DNA from: Holacanthus passer
Taxonomy: Eukaryota; Chordata; Actinopteri; Pomacanthidae
Assembly: GCA_025331565.1 (NCBI GenBank)
Contig: JAFREQ010000043.1
Span: forward strand, 4,473,001 to 4,537,000
Direction of reading: 5' to 3'
Length of the DNA: 64,000 nt
Shown here: positions 34,386 through 45,774 of the stretch, piece after piece
How positions within the stretch are numbered: position 1 is the stretch's first letter
How the letters are laid out: each line of letters begins with the position of its first letter
The notes under the pieces: generated by a model
The model's database searches: none
What the model was told of the DNA's origin: nothing
The model's input: only the letters and a program-made list of their open reading frames with translations
Made by a program: the position numbers and the translations under genes

Positions 34386-37300
34386 GAACTAACTGTAAGT
34401 AAGCAACCTACAAATACAAAGTTCAAACATGCATGCTCATTGCCGAGTGTTCCTCTTCATGCACACTTCAGTACTCACACCTGGAGGCTGCCATGTCACC
34501 AGTTTTTTTTTCTTTTCATGCTTTACGAACATATCATCCCACGCCTTCATTTGGCTGCAACTTAGCTTTCATACTTGATGTACAGTACTTTACATACTTG
34601 AAAAGTGAGGCCGGTATTTGCTGGCATGCATTATATTCTACTCCTTGTGATAAAATGACACAGCTCTTTACAACTTTATATAAAGATTGTAAAATCTTAA
34701 AAAACGAGCTTTCCTCAAAGTGAAGACCTGCTCTAAAATAATTAAATACTGAATCAATAATATCAATAAGAAATTTTAGGCTATTTTAATGACTTAAATT
34801 AAGAACAGGCTTGGTCTATTTTATTTATGGTGGTCCAGCTAAAAAAAAGTATCAACTTGGAAATGTAAGACTACGAATGATTATTTCTGCTGTAATTGTG
34901 ACTATGTCAGCGCGTTCAAAATGGTGCACTGTAATGTTTTGAGTGTGTATCCTGTATGAGACAAACCACAGGCACTCTCTTCCTTTTCTTTGTATGTATC
35001 GCCTCCTTAAAACCTCACTTTAACTCAAAAGCAGACACTAAGTGCTGCTGCACATCCCAGAGCAGAGTCAAGTTATCTTTTAATTTCCCATGTTAGTGCG
35101 CCACCCAGTGTTAAAAGACTGACAAGACAACTGTACAACTCACTGAAATTTCTATTATTTTGCCAGCTTGCCAGATCAGTTTACAATGCTGCAATAAACT
35201 GTGCCTGGACCGATGAAGCAACTCTTGAGATTGACTTTTACAATGTGCTGTAAACCTGCATTAATCGATATTTTTGATATCAATGCTGAATTGATTAAAT
35301 CTATGTAATGTTGAAATGGTTGCTTTTTGGTCTCTTACAGGGTGTTGTTTCATTTGTACTGATCAGCATTTAATTTATGGTTGAGTCTGAGCTCAACTGC
35401 TATACAATTAAAAAAAACTTCCATAAATCCAATGTACAGTTTGCCAAGAAACAAATGGCAAAAAGATAAAGCAGCCAATAGCTGGTGAAGCTATTTGTGG
35501 GACTCGAAATATGACTCTAATGAGATGTAGCAGCTGTGAATCTGTCTGCTTGTTGTGATGTTTTACTGCTCTCTAGTAGAAAAATGTTGACTCATATCAG
35601 TATTAATATCTGGTATAATATCTTGAAAAACACTTCACTACAGTTCAATGCAGTGGTTACATAATTCCCCAGATGTGGAGCACAGGCATGTCTGCAATTA
35701 GAGAAGCTGACAGATTTTTATATTGGTACTGGGGGGAAAAAATCATTGTGTTGATGCCATCTGGGGAATTCAGCATTTTTTTTTAAAATAATTTAAGTGG
35801 ATTCCCACTGACAGAAGGACAATCTAATGTCTGACATACTGTACATGAAATGCAGGATACATATTAGATAACTAATTCAGATTGGATTAATAAAATTACC
35901 AAATAATGCCAGCCCAAAACACATAAGTTGAAGTGTAAGTGTTACAATGCTCCAGGCTGTGAAGCAGGGCTACAGGCAAGTTTTATTGTAGTTCTTTAAT
36001 GAGCTCCAGTCTCTGCAACTTAGCTTCAATTCCATAATGTCACCACAGGAGGGCACTCTTCGATCTCCTACTGGACTGAAATGCTGTTATCAAAAGTGAA
36101 CCAAGAACAAGTTTCCCTCCACCTCTGTTGATGGTTTGAAAGTTAACCATGAACTGTGCTGAGTTTAACAACAACAGCAGGTGGTTAGAAAGAAATGTTC
36201 GTGTTCATTTTGGGATGTTATTGGTCACTAAAACAAAACCAGATTGTATCTCTAAAAGAGGCTACCAATCAACTAAAATAAGGTAATAATTATCAGCCAA
36301 CTAATCTCTTTTTTAAACTTCCTTTCACGAGGCATCTACTGATTTTGATGCATTCCTACCAGACATTACAGCATATTTAGAAAATGCAAACATCAGTCTG
36401 TCATCCTCTGCAGCTCATGTTTTTGCTGGACTGCAGTCACGCCAGAAACAATCACCTGCATACCACAAATTCCTCTGGAAGCACAGAGCAGCTTGAAAAA
36501 AGGAGGTCTCTGTCTTTGTTTCTCTCTAAGAATTAAAATTTGCAACGCACTTTCAGACTGATGCTCGAGAGCGAAATGCTTAGCTTTCTGTGGTCATACT
36601 GATGTAATAATGCACCCAGTTTAGAAATCTGCAACACTTTGGAACTGATGCTCAAGTGTAAAATAGTTAGTGCTATGTTGTCATATCGATCAACTAATCA
36701 GTGCATCCAGTTCCAGCCATACATATAGTATATGTATATGTGTACCATGCAGTATCTGATCATGATACATCCTGGAATGGATTCCATTGCCCAAATATGG
36801 GCAGGAGGAAGTAGCGAGCCCTGACGTAATCCTCACTGCTGTTACTTTAAATGGCTTCAGGAAACAAGGGCTCCCGCTCGCGTCATGGGTTTTCCTCTGC
36901 ATGTGCCACAGGAGCAGGATGTGCTTAATATGGGCATCTGTCTGTTAACCTCCACCCCCCCTTTTCTTTTTTCCTTCAAAAGGAAGCAACTCACTGGGGG
37001 GATGGGTGAGACCGGAGCCCAGAGGCTTTCTTGACTGCTCCAGATAACTAGAGTAGTGAGGTCTGGTGTGAAAGACTAAACATAGATGTCTGTCACAGAG
37101 GAGACTTTTCATACTCCAGGTTTTACTTAGCAAACAAATACATTATGATCAAGTCATTATTTGATAAAATTTTGAACATGTCCTTTAACATTAAAATATC
37201 TTGACATATTTTCATTATTTGGAGAAACTGAAAGTCAAGTCATGAGCTTGATAACGATAACTTGCCTTGTCATACCTAGCAGAGAGTTCAATGCTCTTTA

Positions 37301-38250
37301 AATGAAGTTTGAATGTTCTAACCATACAACAGCCTTTGTTTACATGTTAGCAAAACATTCAGTCATATGATTTAGTCATACCCCCTTTACAGCTGCGTCA
37401 AGAGTTTGTATGTAAAAGCCGACACATAAGCCTGAACCCAAACTATTTTTTGGTTAATCATGATGAAGCACTATTGGGTCTGATGTAACAAAAAACTTAA
37501 TGGCAAAATGCAAAACTGTATAAGTGTGGCTGAAATACCTAATGAAGCTTTGAATATTAAAGCAACAGCCAAACACATTTGCAACCAAAACCAGAGTCAG
37601 GATCTGCAGCCTATATCCAAGGCAATGACAGGTGCGTGTCTGGCCTAGCTTTGGAAGACTACTGTAAGGTGGGGGCAGCTGCTAGTCCAAAGTCCAAAGC
37701 TGTCTGAATGTGGCGACCTGTTTATGTAACATGTGCAGTAAAACACTATAAAAACTAAACTAAAAACTACTCATAAAAAAATATTATTAGAGGAAGGTTG
37801 AACTTATTGTCTAGAAGAAATGAACAGAAAAAATACAGCAAAATAAATAATAGATAAATCATGAATTGCCATAATGTATGCAGCAGCTGTTGTTAAAGAA
37901 ATAACCATAATCTAATTCTATCTCTCCATGTTCTATGTTATACGTCATGTTATATGTCATGTTATATACACACCATTGTGCAAATAAGACAAGACTTTAA
38001 AGCTGTTTTGAGGTTAATATTAAAATTTTTCCTCCCGTTTCCAGTTTTTGTGTTGGGTTTTAATTGCAGACAAGCCTATTTCAAGCCCGCAAATCTTATT
38101 TCCCAAACTGTCAACCAATTGTTATTATGATTATTTTTATTTTACTTGCTTGTTGTGTCGCGCATGATTGCACTAACAGATAGGTGCATGTGTGTCATTA
38201 TGTGCACAGTTTCTCGTGGTCTGACAGTGTTTCTAACAGTCATATCTGGA
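34386..38250. other. Intergenic region between NACC1 and IER2
   Basis: AT-rich sequence without a supported gene or a clear repeat family. Short (TA)n-like and A-rich tracts only. Confidence 0.5.
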
Positions 38251-38496
38251 CGAGGGCAGGTTAAAATAGCCACAGTTGCCTCACCAGTTGTTGCAGGGCT
38301 GTTTCACATAGCAGACCGGGTGTGAGGCCTGTGGGCGTGGCTCTGTTGTATGACGCTGGGGCGTGACGTGGACGAGGTGATAAGTATGTGTCCCGTGCTG
38401 GTCCGGTCTGTACTGAGTCTGTGTGTGAAGTCACTGAATCCACAAACCTCAACCTGTGCGTGTTTGTCCTGGACTAGTTTCAAAACAAGCTGTGAC
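38250..38496 (+). promoter_or_regulatory. ier2: IER2 promoter and 5' UTR
   Basis: A TATA-like ttaaaata lies near 38261, and a CRE-like TGACGTG is at 38364-38370, upstream of the IER2 start codon. G+C rises here. Immediate-early induction through CREB/SRF-type sites is known for mammalian IER2. No clean CArG box was found. Confidence 0.4.
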
Positions 38497-38985
38497 ATGG
38501 AGGTCAGCGCCGAGGCCAAGAGGATCATGGTGGTGGCTCTGGGGAAACTGTACAGCTCCCGGACCCAGCGAGGGGGTCTGCGCCTGCACCGGAGCCTCCT
38601 GCTCACCCTGGTCATGAAGTCCGCCCGGGACATGTACCACGCGGCCCAGGCGGAGAGTGAGCAGCAGCACACGGCCGAGATCACCACGGAGCCCGAGGGC
38701 GCTCATCCGGAGCTCCAGGGGGCTTCACCCGGAGAGCAGGTCCATCCGGCGGACAACAAGGAGAACCGGAGCCCGACCGGCCCGGCGCAGCACTCCAGGA
38801 AGAGACGGGGCAAAGCGGCCGTGGAGCCCGACTTCCTGCCGTGTAAGAAAGCCAAGCTGGAGCAGAGAAACTGTCCTCAACAGCTCTGTGCAAACTCGGT
38901 TTTGGTGGACTATGCGAACTGCGGCAGCGGACTGGGAGCGAGCCCGGCCCCGGTGCCCCTACACAGAGCCATCGCAGCGTGTTGA
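38497..38985 (+). CDS. ier2: IER2, immediate early response protein 2
   Basis: Intronless frame of 162 residues. The N-terminus MEVSAEAKRIM, then QRGGLRLHRSLLLTLVMKSARD, is the diagnostic IER domain. Mammalian IER2 begins MEVQKEAQRIM and keeps LRLHRSL. The frame is open further upstream, but the domain begins at this ATG. A basic patch KRRGK at about residues 107-111 and CKKAKLE suit a nuclear signal. The middle is Pro/Glu-rich and disordered. It is shorter than mammalian IER2 (about 220 residues), mainly in the variable part. The family acts as a nuclear immediate-early regulator, linked to FGF signalling and left-right patterning in fish. It lies between NACC1 and CACNA1A as in human. Confidence 0.93.
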   Translation: MEVSAEAKRIMVVALGKLYSSRTQRGGLRLHRSLLLTLVMKSARDMYHAAQAESEQQHTAEITTEPEGAHPELQGASPGEQVHPADNKENRSPTGPAQHSRKRRGKAAVEPDFLPCKKAKLEQRNCPQQLCANSVLVDYANCGSGLGASPAPVPLHRAIAAC

Positions 38986-39390
38986 AACTCTGCGCTCATT
39001 AACGGCGATGAACTTTCCGACACGGCTCGGGTGCCTGAACGCGCCGCACAGTGGGTCTGATCCCCTCCAGGCTGGTTTGGGATGAACAGCCCGAGTGGAG
39101 CTTCCCACAAGTCCCGGACAGGACTGAACAAGCCGGGGCAGGTTACAGGAAGCAGGGGGGCAGCCCAGGTGGCTTTTGGCCTAATTATTGGCCTCAGTTC
39201 ACTACAGAGACAGACTGCAGCTGGTCGAAGAAGGACCCAAAGGTTCATCTGGATGAGGCCTTGTGCTGCTTTTATGGACATTTACAAAAGTCTGTTTATG
39301 AAGGAGATGTGTTTGTGTTGAGTGCTGACTGAAGATGGAGAATGTGTTGGATGAATTCAAGTGTAAAACATTCAATGACTACAACTACCT

Positions 39391-39404
39391 CAGTATTTAT
39401 TAAA
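39391..39404 (+). terminator. ier2: IER2 3' UTR AU-rich element and ATTAAA poly(A) signal
   Basis: The string cagtatttattaaac holds an ATTTA instability motif overlapping ATTAAA (39399-39404). A GT-rich segment follows (gagtgttgttt). AU-rich destabilisation fits a short-lived immediate-early transcript. Confidence 0.55.
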
Positions 39405-40829
39405 CATTTTTGTACCTGATTCGGAGTGTTGTTTATAACTATAGCTGCAAGAGAGATTGGAGAATGGTGGTAATGAGAGTGTAAAGTGTTAGTCATGACA
39501 TTTGAAAGAAATCTGCTGTTGTTAGTGGTAGGCCTACTTTTGTTGCATGAAAGTTGAAAGAGGTATGTGGGTGTGTGACAGGAAACTGGTTTCGGTGTGA
39601 AGAAGTTTGCCTCCTTCCCCCACAATTTCACAACCCCCACACTGATTTGCAGGACAAAAGCTGGGACAATTCAGGAGATTGCGGTCCAAACAGTGTGTGT
39701 GTGAGGGGGGTCGTAAAGCCATTGACTGGCTGTAGAACAATCAGGGTCCACTGGCTCCTCTGTAAGTGTTTTCCTGTGGCCTCAATACTGTAATGACAAT
39801 AGTTATTGGTCCTACAAAGAGGGTGCAAAAGGTTAGGTTAAAGATTATTTATGTGATGTAGCGTAGAAATGAGAAAGTGTTGGTCAGGAGTTAGAAAACA
39901 TTTTATAGTTCACAAAACTGTATTACTCTTTTTATTTTGAGTTGAATCTGATACATCAGAAGAGGTCAGTATCAATTTTCAGTGGCACAATCAGTGCAAG
40001 CTGAAGAGGGATTTTACAAAACTATGATGTTTTTAAATAAAATAAAGTAGAAGCTATATTTACTTTTACATGAAAGTAGGTTGTGTGTTTTGGAATGCAA
40101 TGCCCCAGACTATGGAGGTGGTGAGATTCACCAGTGTTGGAGGGGGAGGGGATTAACCCAGGAAAACAGAAGAAGGAATGTGGGGGGAAGTGCCTGTTGG
40201 AGCCCCCATGAGGCCCCAACTGCGCTGCTTATTCTTCCGGCTCAAACCAGAGCACCCTGTCTGTGTACACAGGGCTGGGTGGGGTGGCCGGAACCGTCTG
40301 GACATGCCTGTGAAAATACACACGTCATACACATTATACAAACATGCACACACACTTGTTCTCCTTCTCGTGTAACTCTATTCCGATCACTCACTTTCAG
40401 TACTCTTTTTCTCTTCCCCTTTGCTTTCGCTCACACACAAGCTCATTGTGAATGAATATGCTGACATGTGAGTTAAGAGTGAATATTGGTCTAACATCAG
40501 GCAGGTGGACAGAAACACGACTCCAAGTGAACGATAGTGCTACTCTGTTTCTGCTGGGTGTGTTGGTAAACACGTTCACCACAATAACTTTAAAAAGTGT
40601 CAATATGTCAATGTTGCTTGTTGTTTTACTGCCCTCATGTGGCCAAAAAACAAATTGATGCAACTTTAAAGTTTTTGAACTCCAGTAATGGTATGGAGCA
40701 GGTTTTTTGTGAGTAGGACAAGACTACAAGAGGGTAACATGGATATAAACAATGCATGTTTGAAAATGTTTTTAAAAAATGGCTCTGCAAACGTTTTATG
40801 AGGAAGGTGATGCATTCCTGAGAGCTTAC

Positions 40830-40975
40830 CTGGGAGAGTGTGTGCAACATATTAAGGCCGAGTCCTTACCACAGTGGCCCAGGTTTGATTCCAGCCCGGG
40901 CTCTTTGCTGCATGTCACTGCTTTTCTCCCCTGCCTGTCCTCTCTCTCCAGCTATCGCTATCTAAAAAAGAACTC
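40830..40975 (+). repeat. tRNA-derived SINE-like repeat
   Basis: aggccgagtccttacca is followed by ccaggtttgattccagcc, an RNA polymerase III B-box (GGTTTGATTCC). The common fish tail ctttgctgcatgtcactgc and a cctgtcctctctctcc tract follow. The A-box part is diverged. Confidence 0.5.
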
Positions 40976-41139
40976 AAGGATTCACATATATGAGTTTTGG
41001 TGAGTAGCAATGAATGAAAACATAACTCCATAGGGTACCATTAAGCCAAAATATGAACCGTACACACCCACAACACATCTCCTCACATTTAAAGCAATCA
41101 TGCTGAAAAGAACTGAGGCAAAGCGGTGTGCATTCTCTC

Positions 41140-44100
41140 TGGATTTTATTCTTTAGGAAGAGTTCTGTTTGGAATTACAAAATGCACTGGTAGAAATAGC
41201 GGTGAGACAGGTTGAGAGTGCGACAGATAAGAGTGTGAGAGAGACAGAGTTAGAGAGAGAGAAAAAAGAGGGAGTGAGTGAGAGATCAAAGGTTCCACAG
41301 CCAGTTACAATGAGTACATCATCAGATTTGGCTAGCTCCTGCACCCCCTGACCCCCACAGAAAGTAGAAGGGAGAATACACCATCTTCTGAACTGTACTT
41401 TCTTTTCTTTATATATATATTTTTTCATTAAAAACAGTTCTTTTTTGTGGTGTCCTGAACATGGTTGTGTTGTGCCTCAACCCCATGTAACAGAAGAAAA
41501 CAAACGAGACCAACTCTCACCAAAGTCTCTTTTGTGTTTTTATTCTTTAGACAGTATTTTTTTTTTTGTAATTTTTAACCTTTTTTGTTCTCAAAAATAG
41601 AAGGAAAAAAGGAAACATTGCTTTTTAAAAACATCTATCTATTTATATATCTTTTTTTATTCCTCTGAATTCATTAATCTGCTTTTTCTTTTATGTCCTG
41701 AAGATGACTGTTAACCCACGGTGTGGCATGCACATAGCACATGCATTTCTGGAACTAGATATTTTTTCCTTTTTTAATCTTTTGTAATTAAAAAAAACTT
41801 TTTTTTTTCTCAGTAGCGGCTTTACATTGCTTTTTGAAGACTTTGTGTGGTTAATCAGCGTGTTAGTGGATTTCACTGCAGCATATACACAAAGATGGAC
41901 GGTGAATGTTTGGGGCTTTGCATGTTTCATTCAGAGGGTTACTGACATCACACACACAGACCCACACACATCCACACACACAGAGAGTCGAAGATTGCTT
42001 ACAATGATTTGACTAAAACATCTTAAGGTTTCAAAAGGATTTCTGGAGACAAAGAATAGAAAGCAAAACAAGCACAAAAACAAAACACCAAAATTTATCA
42101 GAAACATTCATCCATGTATACGCACACGCAAAAACCCACTTACACACACATACACACCACAACCAGGAGCTACATACCTAGTGTGCTTTCTGATTATAAG
42201 TGTAGTGATGTGAAAAAATACTTGTTTGTGACATTCCACTGAGGTTGGAAAGACACTAATAGGCAGTTTTTTCTTTTCTATTTTTTCGGTGCATTCTCTG
42301 GTCAACATGTGATAGGCCTCCAGGTAAAATGTAGGTCAAAGAAATAAAATAATCATAATAATGTTGGGGCTGACAGTGGTGTGTGTTAACAAGTGTTAGT
42401 TTGAGGCACACAGAGAAACACGGAAAGAAATTAAAGATATACAGGAGTGACACACACAGAACATAGATGTTTTCCAGGACCATGACAAGGCCCAGACATC
42501 TTTTCTCCAACCCATCTGAGCTGTGTGCCTGTGCCATTCAGTCGCCTGTGTTTACACGTGGTGAACACAGATGAAGGTGGCCTACAAGTGAGAGAATGAG
42601 CTAAACTGTATTCTAGGTGCATCAGATGTGAAGTAAAGGGAAAGGTACAAAAACTGGAGGGACACTGTTTGTCATACAGCGCCACCGAGAGGTCATAAGT
42701 GGTGGTGGAACTCTGCTCCGGCTTCCGCAGGAGAGTAGACTCATCCACTTAAATGCAGAAACTTGTGGAACTGCTGTGTGTTTGACCAATTTTTAATCAA
42801 TCAAGTTCACCCACTGTCTAAATTCTGTATAGTCTTTAGCTTTTAAAAAGGAATGACAACAAAGGCAGACTACTGACTTTGACTTTGGGCAATCTCTGCC
42901 CTCCTGCAGACTCATTCTCCCACAATGCAACTGCGGGCTAGAGCTCCACCTCAGGGTTGGAAAAATGATTAACTGAGCTTGAAATAAAATCAACATACAT
43001 CTGTCTCATTATCACGATCATCATGATCATTAGAAGTTATTATATTATCTGTTCATCCATTATTACGGTCAATAACAAAGAAAACAAAGGTGAAGAGTTT
43101 CTCTCGTTTCTCCAACTTTCTGTTGGTCTCTTTCTCTCTCATATCTCTGTTTTAACCCCAAACCCTGGAAGACTTTGAGATGTTACTGATTTGTCAGACT
43201 TATTTGTTCACCAATCTTGGCATCTTTCATCCGCTTTACCCTGCTTCCCAGTGTCTCAATTTAAGATTATCACATGAGTTACAAAAAGTTACTTCCACTA
43301 AAAATATGTGTAATTCCAGCTGTATCAGTGGCAGGCATCTGGCATAGAACATACAGATAAGCAAGCAAAAAGTCATCATTTTGTTCCTTCTAGATATAGT
43401 CAGTTGGTGATTTGTTCATTTTTAACAGCGGATGGCCCAAAGGGAGCACCCCCAACCCACACACCACCAACCAACACACACACAAATGTACACCTTCCAA
43501 AGGACATTGTTGTAGGATGCCTTAACCAAAACTGTGACATTTCTAATTCTACAATTCCACTTTGTCCCTACTACAATTGTCTTTTTATAATTAATAAGGT
43601 GGGATGGCAGGATATCAAGGAGGATGCACTTTGGTCATTTTGCTAGCAAAGGGGGTGGCATCCCCCCCTCATATCGCCTACTGAATACAGTAACTATCTG
43701 ATCTCTCTATAGCCTTCTGTCACTTGATTTTAGTGTAAATGAAGGTACAGAGAGAGGAATGTCATACAAAGGAGAGAGAGAGAGAGAGAGAGAGAGAAGC
43801 AGAAAGTAATTTTTACTAAAGAGAGAAACCCTAAAGACCACAACAGAAATGACCAAGTAAAGTTTACCCCCGCATACAGTAGATTCTCATTGTTGCTATT
43901 ATTATTATTATTTTTTGTATCATTCATGCAGGATTCCACAGGGTGTACAACTCCGCAAGTCTAAAAAACGAAGCTGTGTGGGGTGCAACAGAAGATTCAA
44001 GCTTCAATGTTTTGAAGAAGTAGAAGAGAAGGAGGAAGAAGAAGCAGGAATAGAAGAAGAAATACTGCAGAAAACAGTTACTGGTTTGTTTTTTTTGTTT

Positions 44101-44958
44101 CTGAAACCCATCTCCACTTTTTTTGTTTTTCTTCACTCATAGGTCATAGGTTGAGGTTGGTTCAACAATTTCTGGTAGGAGGGTGTTCTCCAGGGACAGG
44201 GGTAAACATCCCCCAACACACCCATCCTGTCCTCTAGATTTTGACCGAGGGACTTGTCAACCCCGTGCAACACTCCCCAACTCTCCCACCCACTTGGCCA
44301 TCTCACCTCATACAGGTGGAGGGCTCATTGTCAGTTTTGTTCTTATTTAAAAACACAGATGATAAAACTCATCAATATTCAACTGGTGGCTGGGAGGGTT
44401 GGATTTGATTCTTTTTGTAGCTAACTTAACTGAAGTTAGCTTTGAGAAGCAAAAAAAAAAAAAACAGTGGTCGTTCTTTTGTCTCTGACTGTAAAGTGTC
44501 TTTTGTCGAGTCGCAACTCTTGACATCTTGTAAGTGGCTGTAGCTCATTGCCAGAGGCATAATTTAAGACACACAAAGCCTAGTGTCCATCACCCCTCCT
44601 GCTTGCATCCAGTCTGAGGTTGGTCTTATTGGCATCAAGAAATGAATGCAACAACAATGCAAGCAGAACATGGAGGGGTGGTTGTTTTTTTTTACCTCCT
44701 CTTACACCACTTGTTTCTCCAGTTCCTGCCTCAGCATTCTTGTTTCATCCCTTCTTTCTGACACCTGTCCCTTCATCTAGCCCACTGTCCCTGGGACATG
44801 CCAAGCAGTGGAGGAGAGGAAAAAATTGAACAGACGAGAAAGAAAGAATCGTGGTTTCCCTTGGCAGTCAGTGCTCTGGCTTAGAGCTTCCTATCTTCAT
44901 CTTTCGGTCCATCTATCAATTCTTTTTCCTCCTTATGCCCCTCCCCCATCCCCAGAGG
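41140..44958 (-). other. cacna1a: CACNA1A 3' UTR (probable)
   Basis: This is the region after the CACNA1A stop on the minus strand. It has many T/A-rich and CA/GA-rich tracts and no supported frame. Minus-strand AATAAA candidates include + strand tttatt at 41145-41150 and near 41540. The most distal would give a 3.8-kb 3' UTR, a length plausible for a neuronal channel gene. A GA run lies at 43772-43797. Confidence 0.4.
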
Positions 44959-45774
44959 CTAGCACCAGTCGTCATCCTCCGTCTCGCTGTAGGGTTCATG
45001 CAGGCCCTTGCGGGGACCCCTAGGATGCCCAGCTGGAGGGGCAACCTTGTGAGGTCCAGTATGTGGGGGTCCATGGAGATGTGTGGAAGGTGATGAAGAG
45101 CGGTAGCCATTGGGTAGGCGGCGCTGGACAGCAGGCTGCATCTGGCCCTGTATAGGCCCAGTAAGGGCAGTAGTGGGTGGGGGCGCATGGTGGGCAGTCC
45201 TAGGGGAGGTGCGACTGGGCTGTGGATGCGGTGGATGAGGGTGGGGGTTGTTTACAGGGTGTGGCTGGGGTGCAGGAAGGGGATGGGGGTTATGCGGTTG
45301 TGGCTGTGGAGGAGGCGGCAGTGGGTGGTTGGTCAGGGCATGGGGGTGGGGGTTGCCACCCTGCATGGGGTTCTGCTCATAGGCAGGTGGTTCATGGTGG
45401 GGCTCATAGTCTTGGTACTCCTGGTTGTAGAAGCAGCCATCCCCTTCCATGGAGCCGCCTCCTCCACCTGTGTCTCCCCAGCGAGGTGGGGGATGATGAC
45501 CCTGGCGAGGTGTGCCATGGTGGGCCAGTGGGAGGCCAGCGGGGGGAGGGCCCTGGCCTTGGGGAGGCTCAGGAGAAAAGCGGCGGGGGGCCGGGGCTGG
45601 GGGCCGGCCCTGTGGCCCCCCAGGTGGTGTGGGCATGGCCTTACGGACTACAGGGGAGTAGGTAACATGGGGCCGGGGTGTTGCGGGGGTCTGAGGCAAC
45701 TGTCGACGGCCTCGACGTGGCGTACTGGTCCCCGAGGTTGAGGGGACAGGACTTCCGCTGACCGAACTACTGCC
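44959..45774 (-). CDS. cacna1a: CACNA1A last exon, Pro/His-rich C-terminus
   Basis: The minus-strand acceptor tttttgtgtag gives 816 nt in frame 0 to TAG. It begins GSSSVSGSPVPSTSG, then TPRRGRRQLPQTPATPRPHV and SPVVRKA, which is the RIM-binding-protein SH3 site region of Cav2.1. The end RKGLHEPYSETEDDDWC is the PDZ-type ligand for RIM, Mint and CASK. Between these lies a low-complexity Pro/His/Gly-rich stretch with NPHPHP-type repeats. The glutamine tract that follows this point in human CACNA1A (expanded in SCA6) is absent. The open frames on the + strand here are antisense shadows caused by the G-rich complement. Confidence 0.95.
   Translation of the reverse strand, partial: GSSSVSGSPVPSTSGTSTPRRGRRQLPQTPATPRPHVTYSPVVRKAMPTPPGGPQGRPPAPAPRRFSPEPPQGQGPPPAGLPLAHHGTPRQGHHPPPRWGDTGGGGGSMEGDGCFYNQEYQDYEPHHEPPAYEQNPMQGGNPHPHALTNHPLPPPPQPQPHNPHPLPAPQPHPVNNPHPHPPHPQPSRTSPRTAHHAPPPTTALTGPIQGQMQPAVQRRLPNGYRSSSPSTHLHGPPHTGPHKVAPPAGHPRGPRKGLHEPYSETEDDDWC

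Noticed and set aside
45187..45741. Long + strand open frames opposite the CACNA1A last exon (184 and 147 codons)
   Set aside because: They are antisense to a well-supported exon, low in complexity (Gly/Val/Trp-rich from the complement of Pro/His codons) and have no splice or start support.
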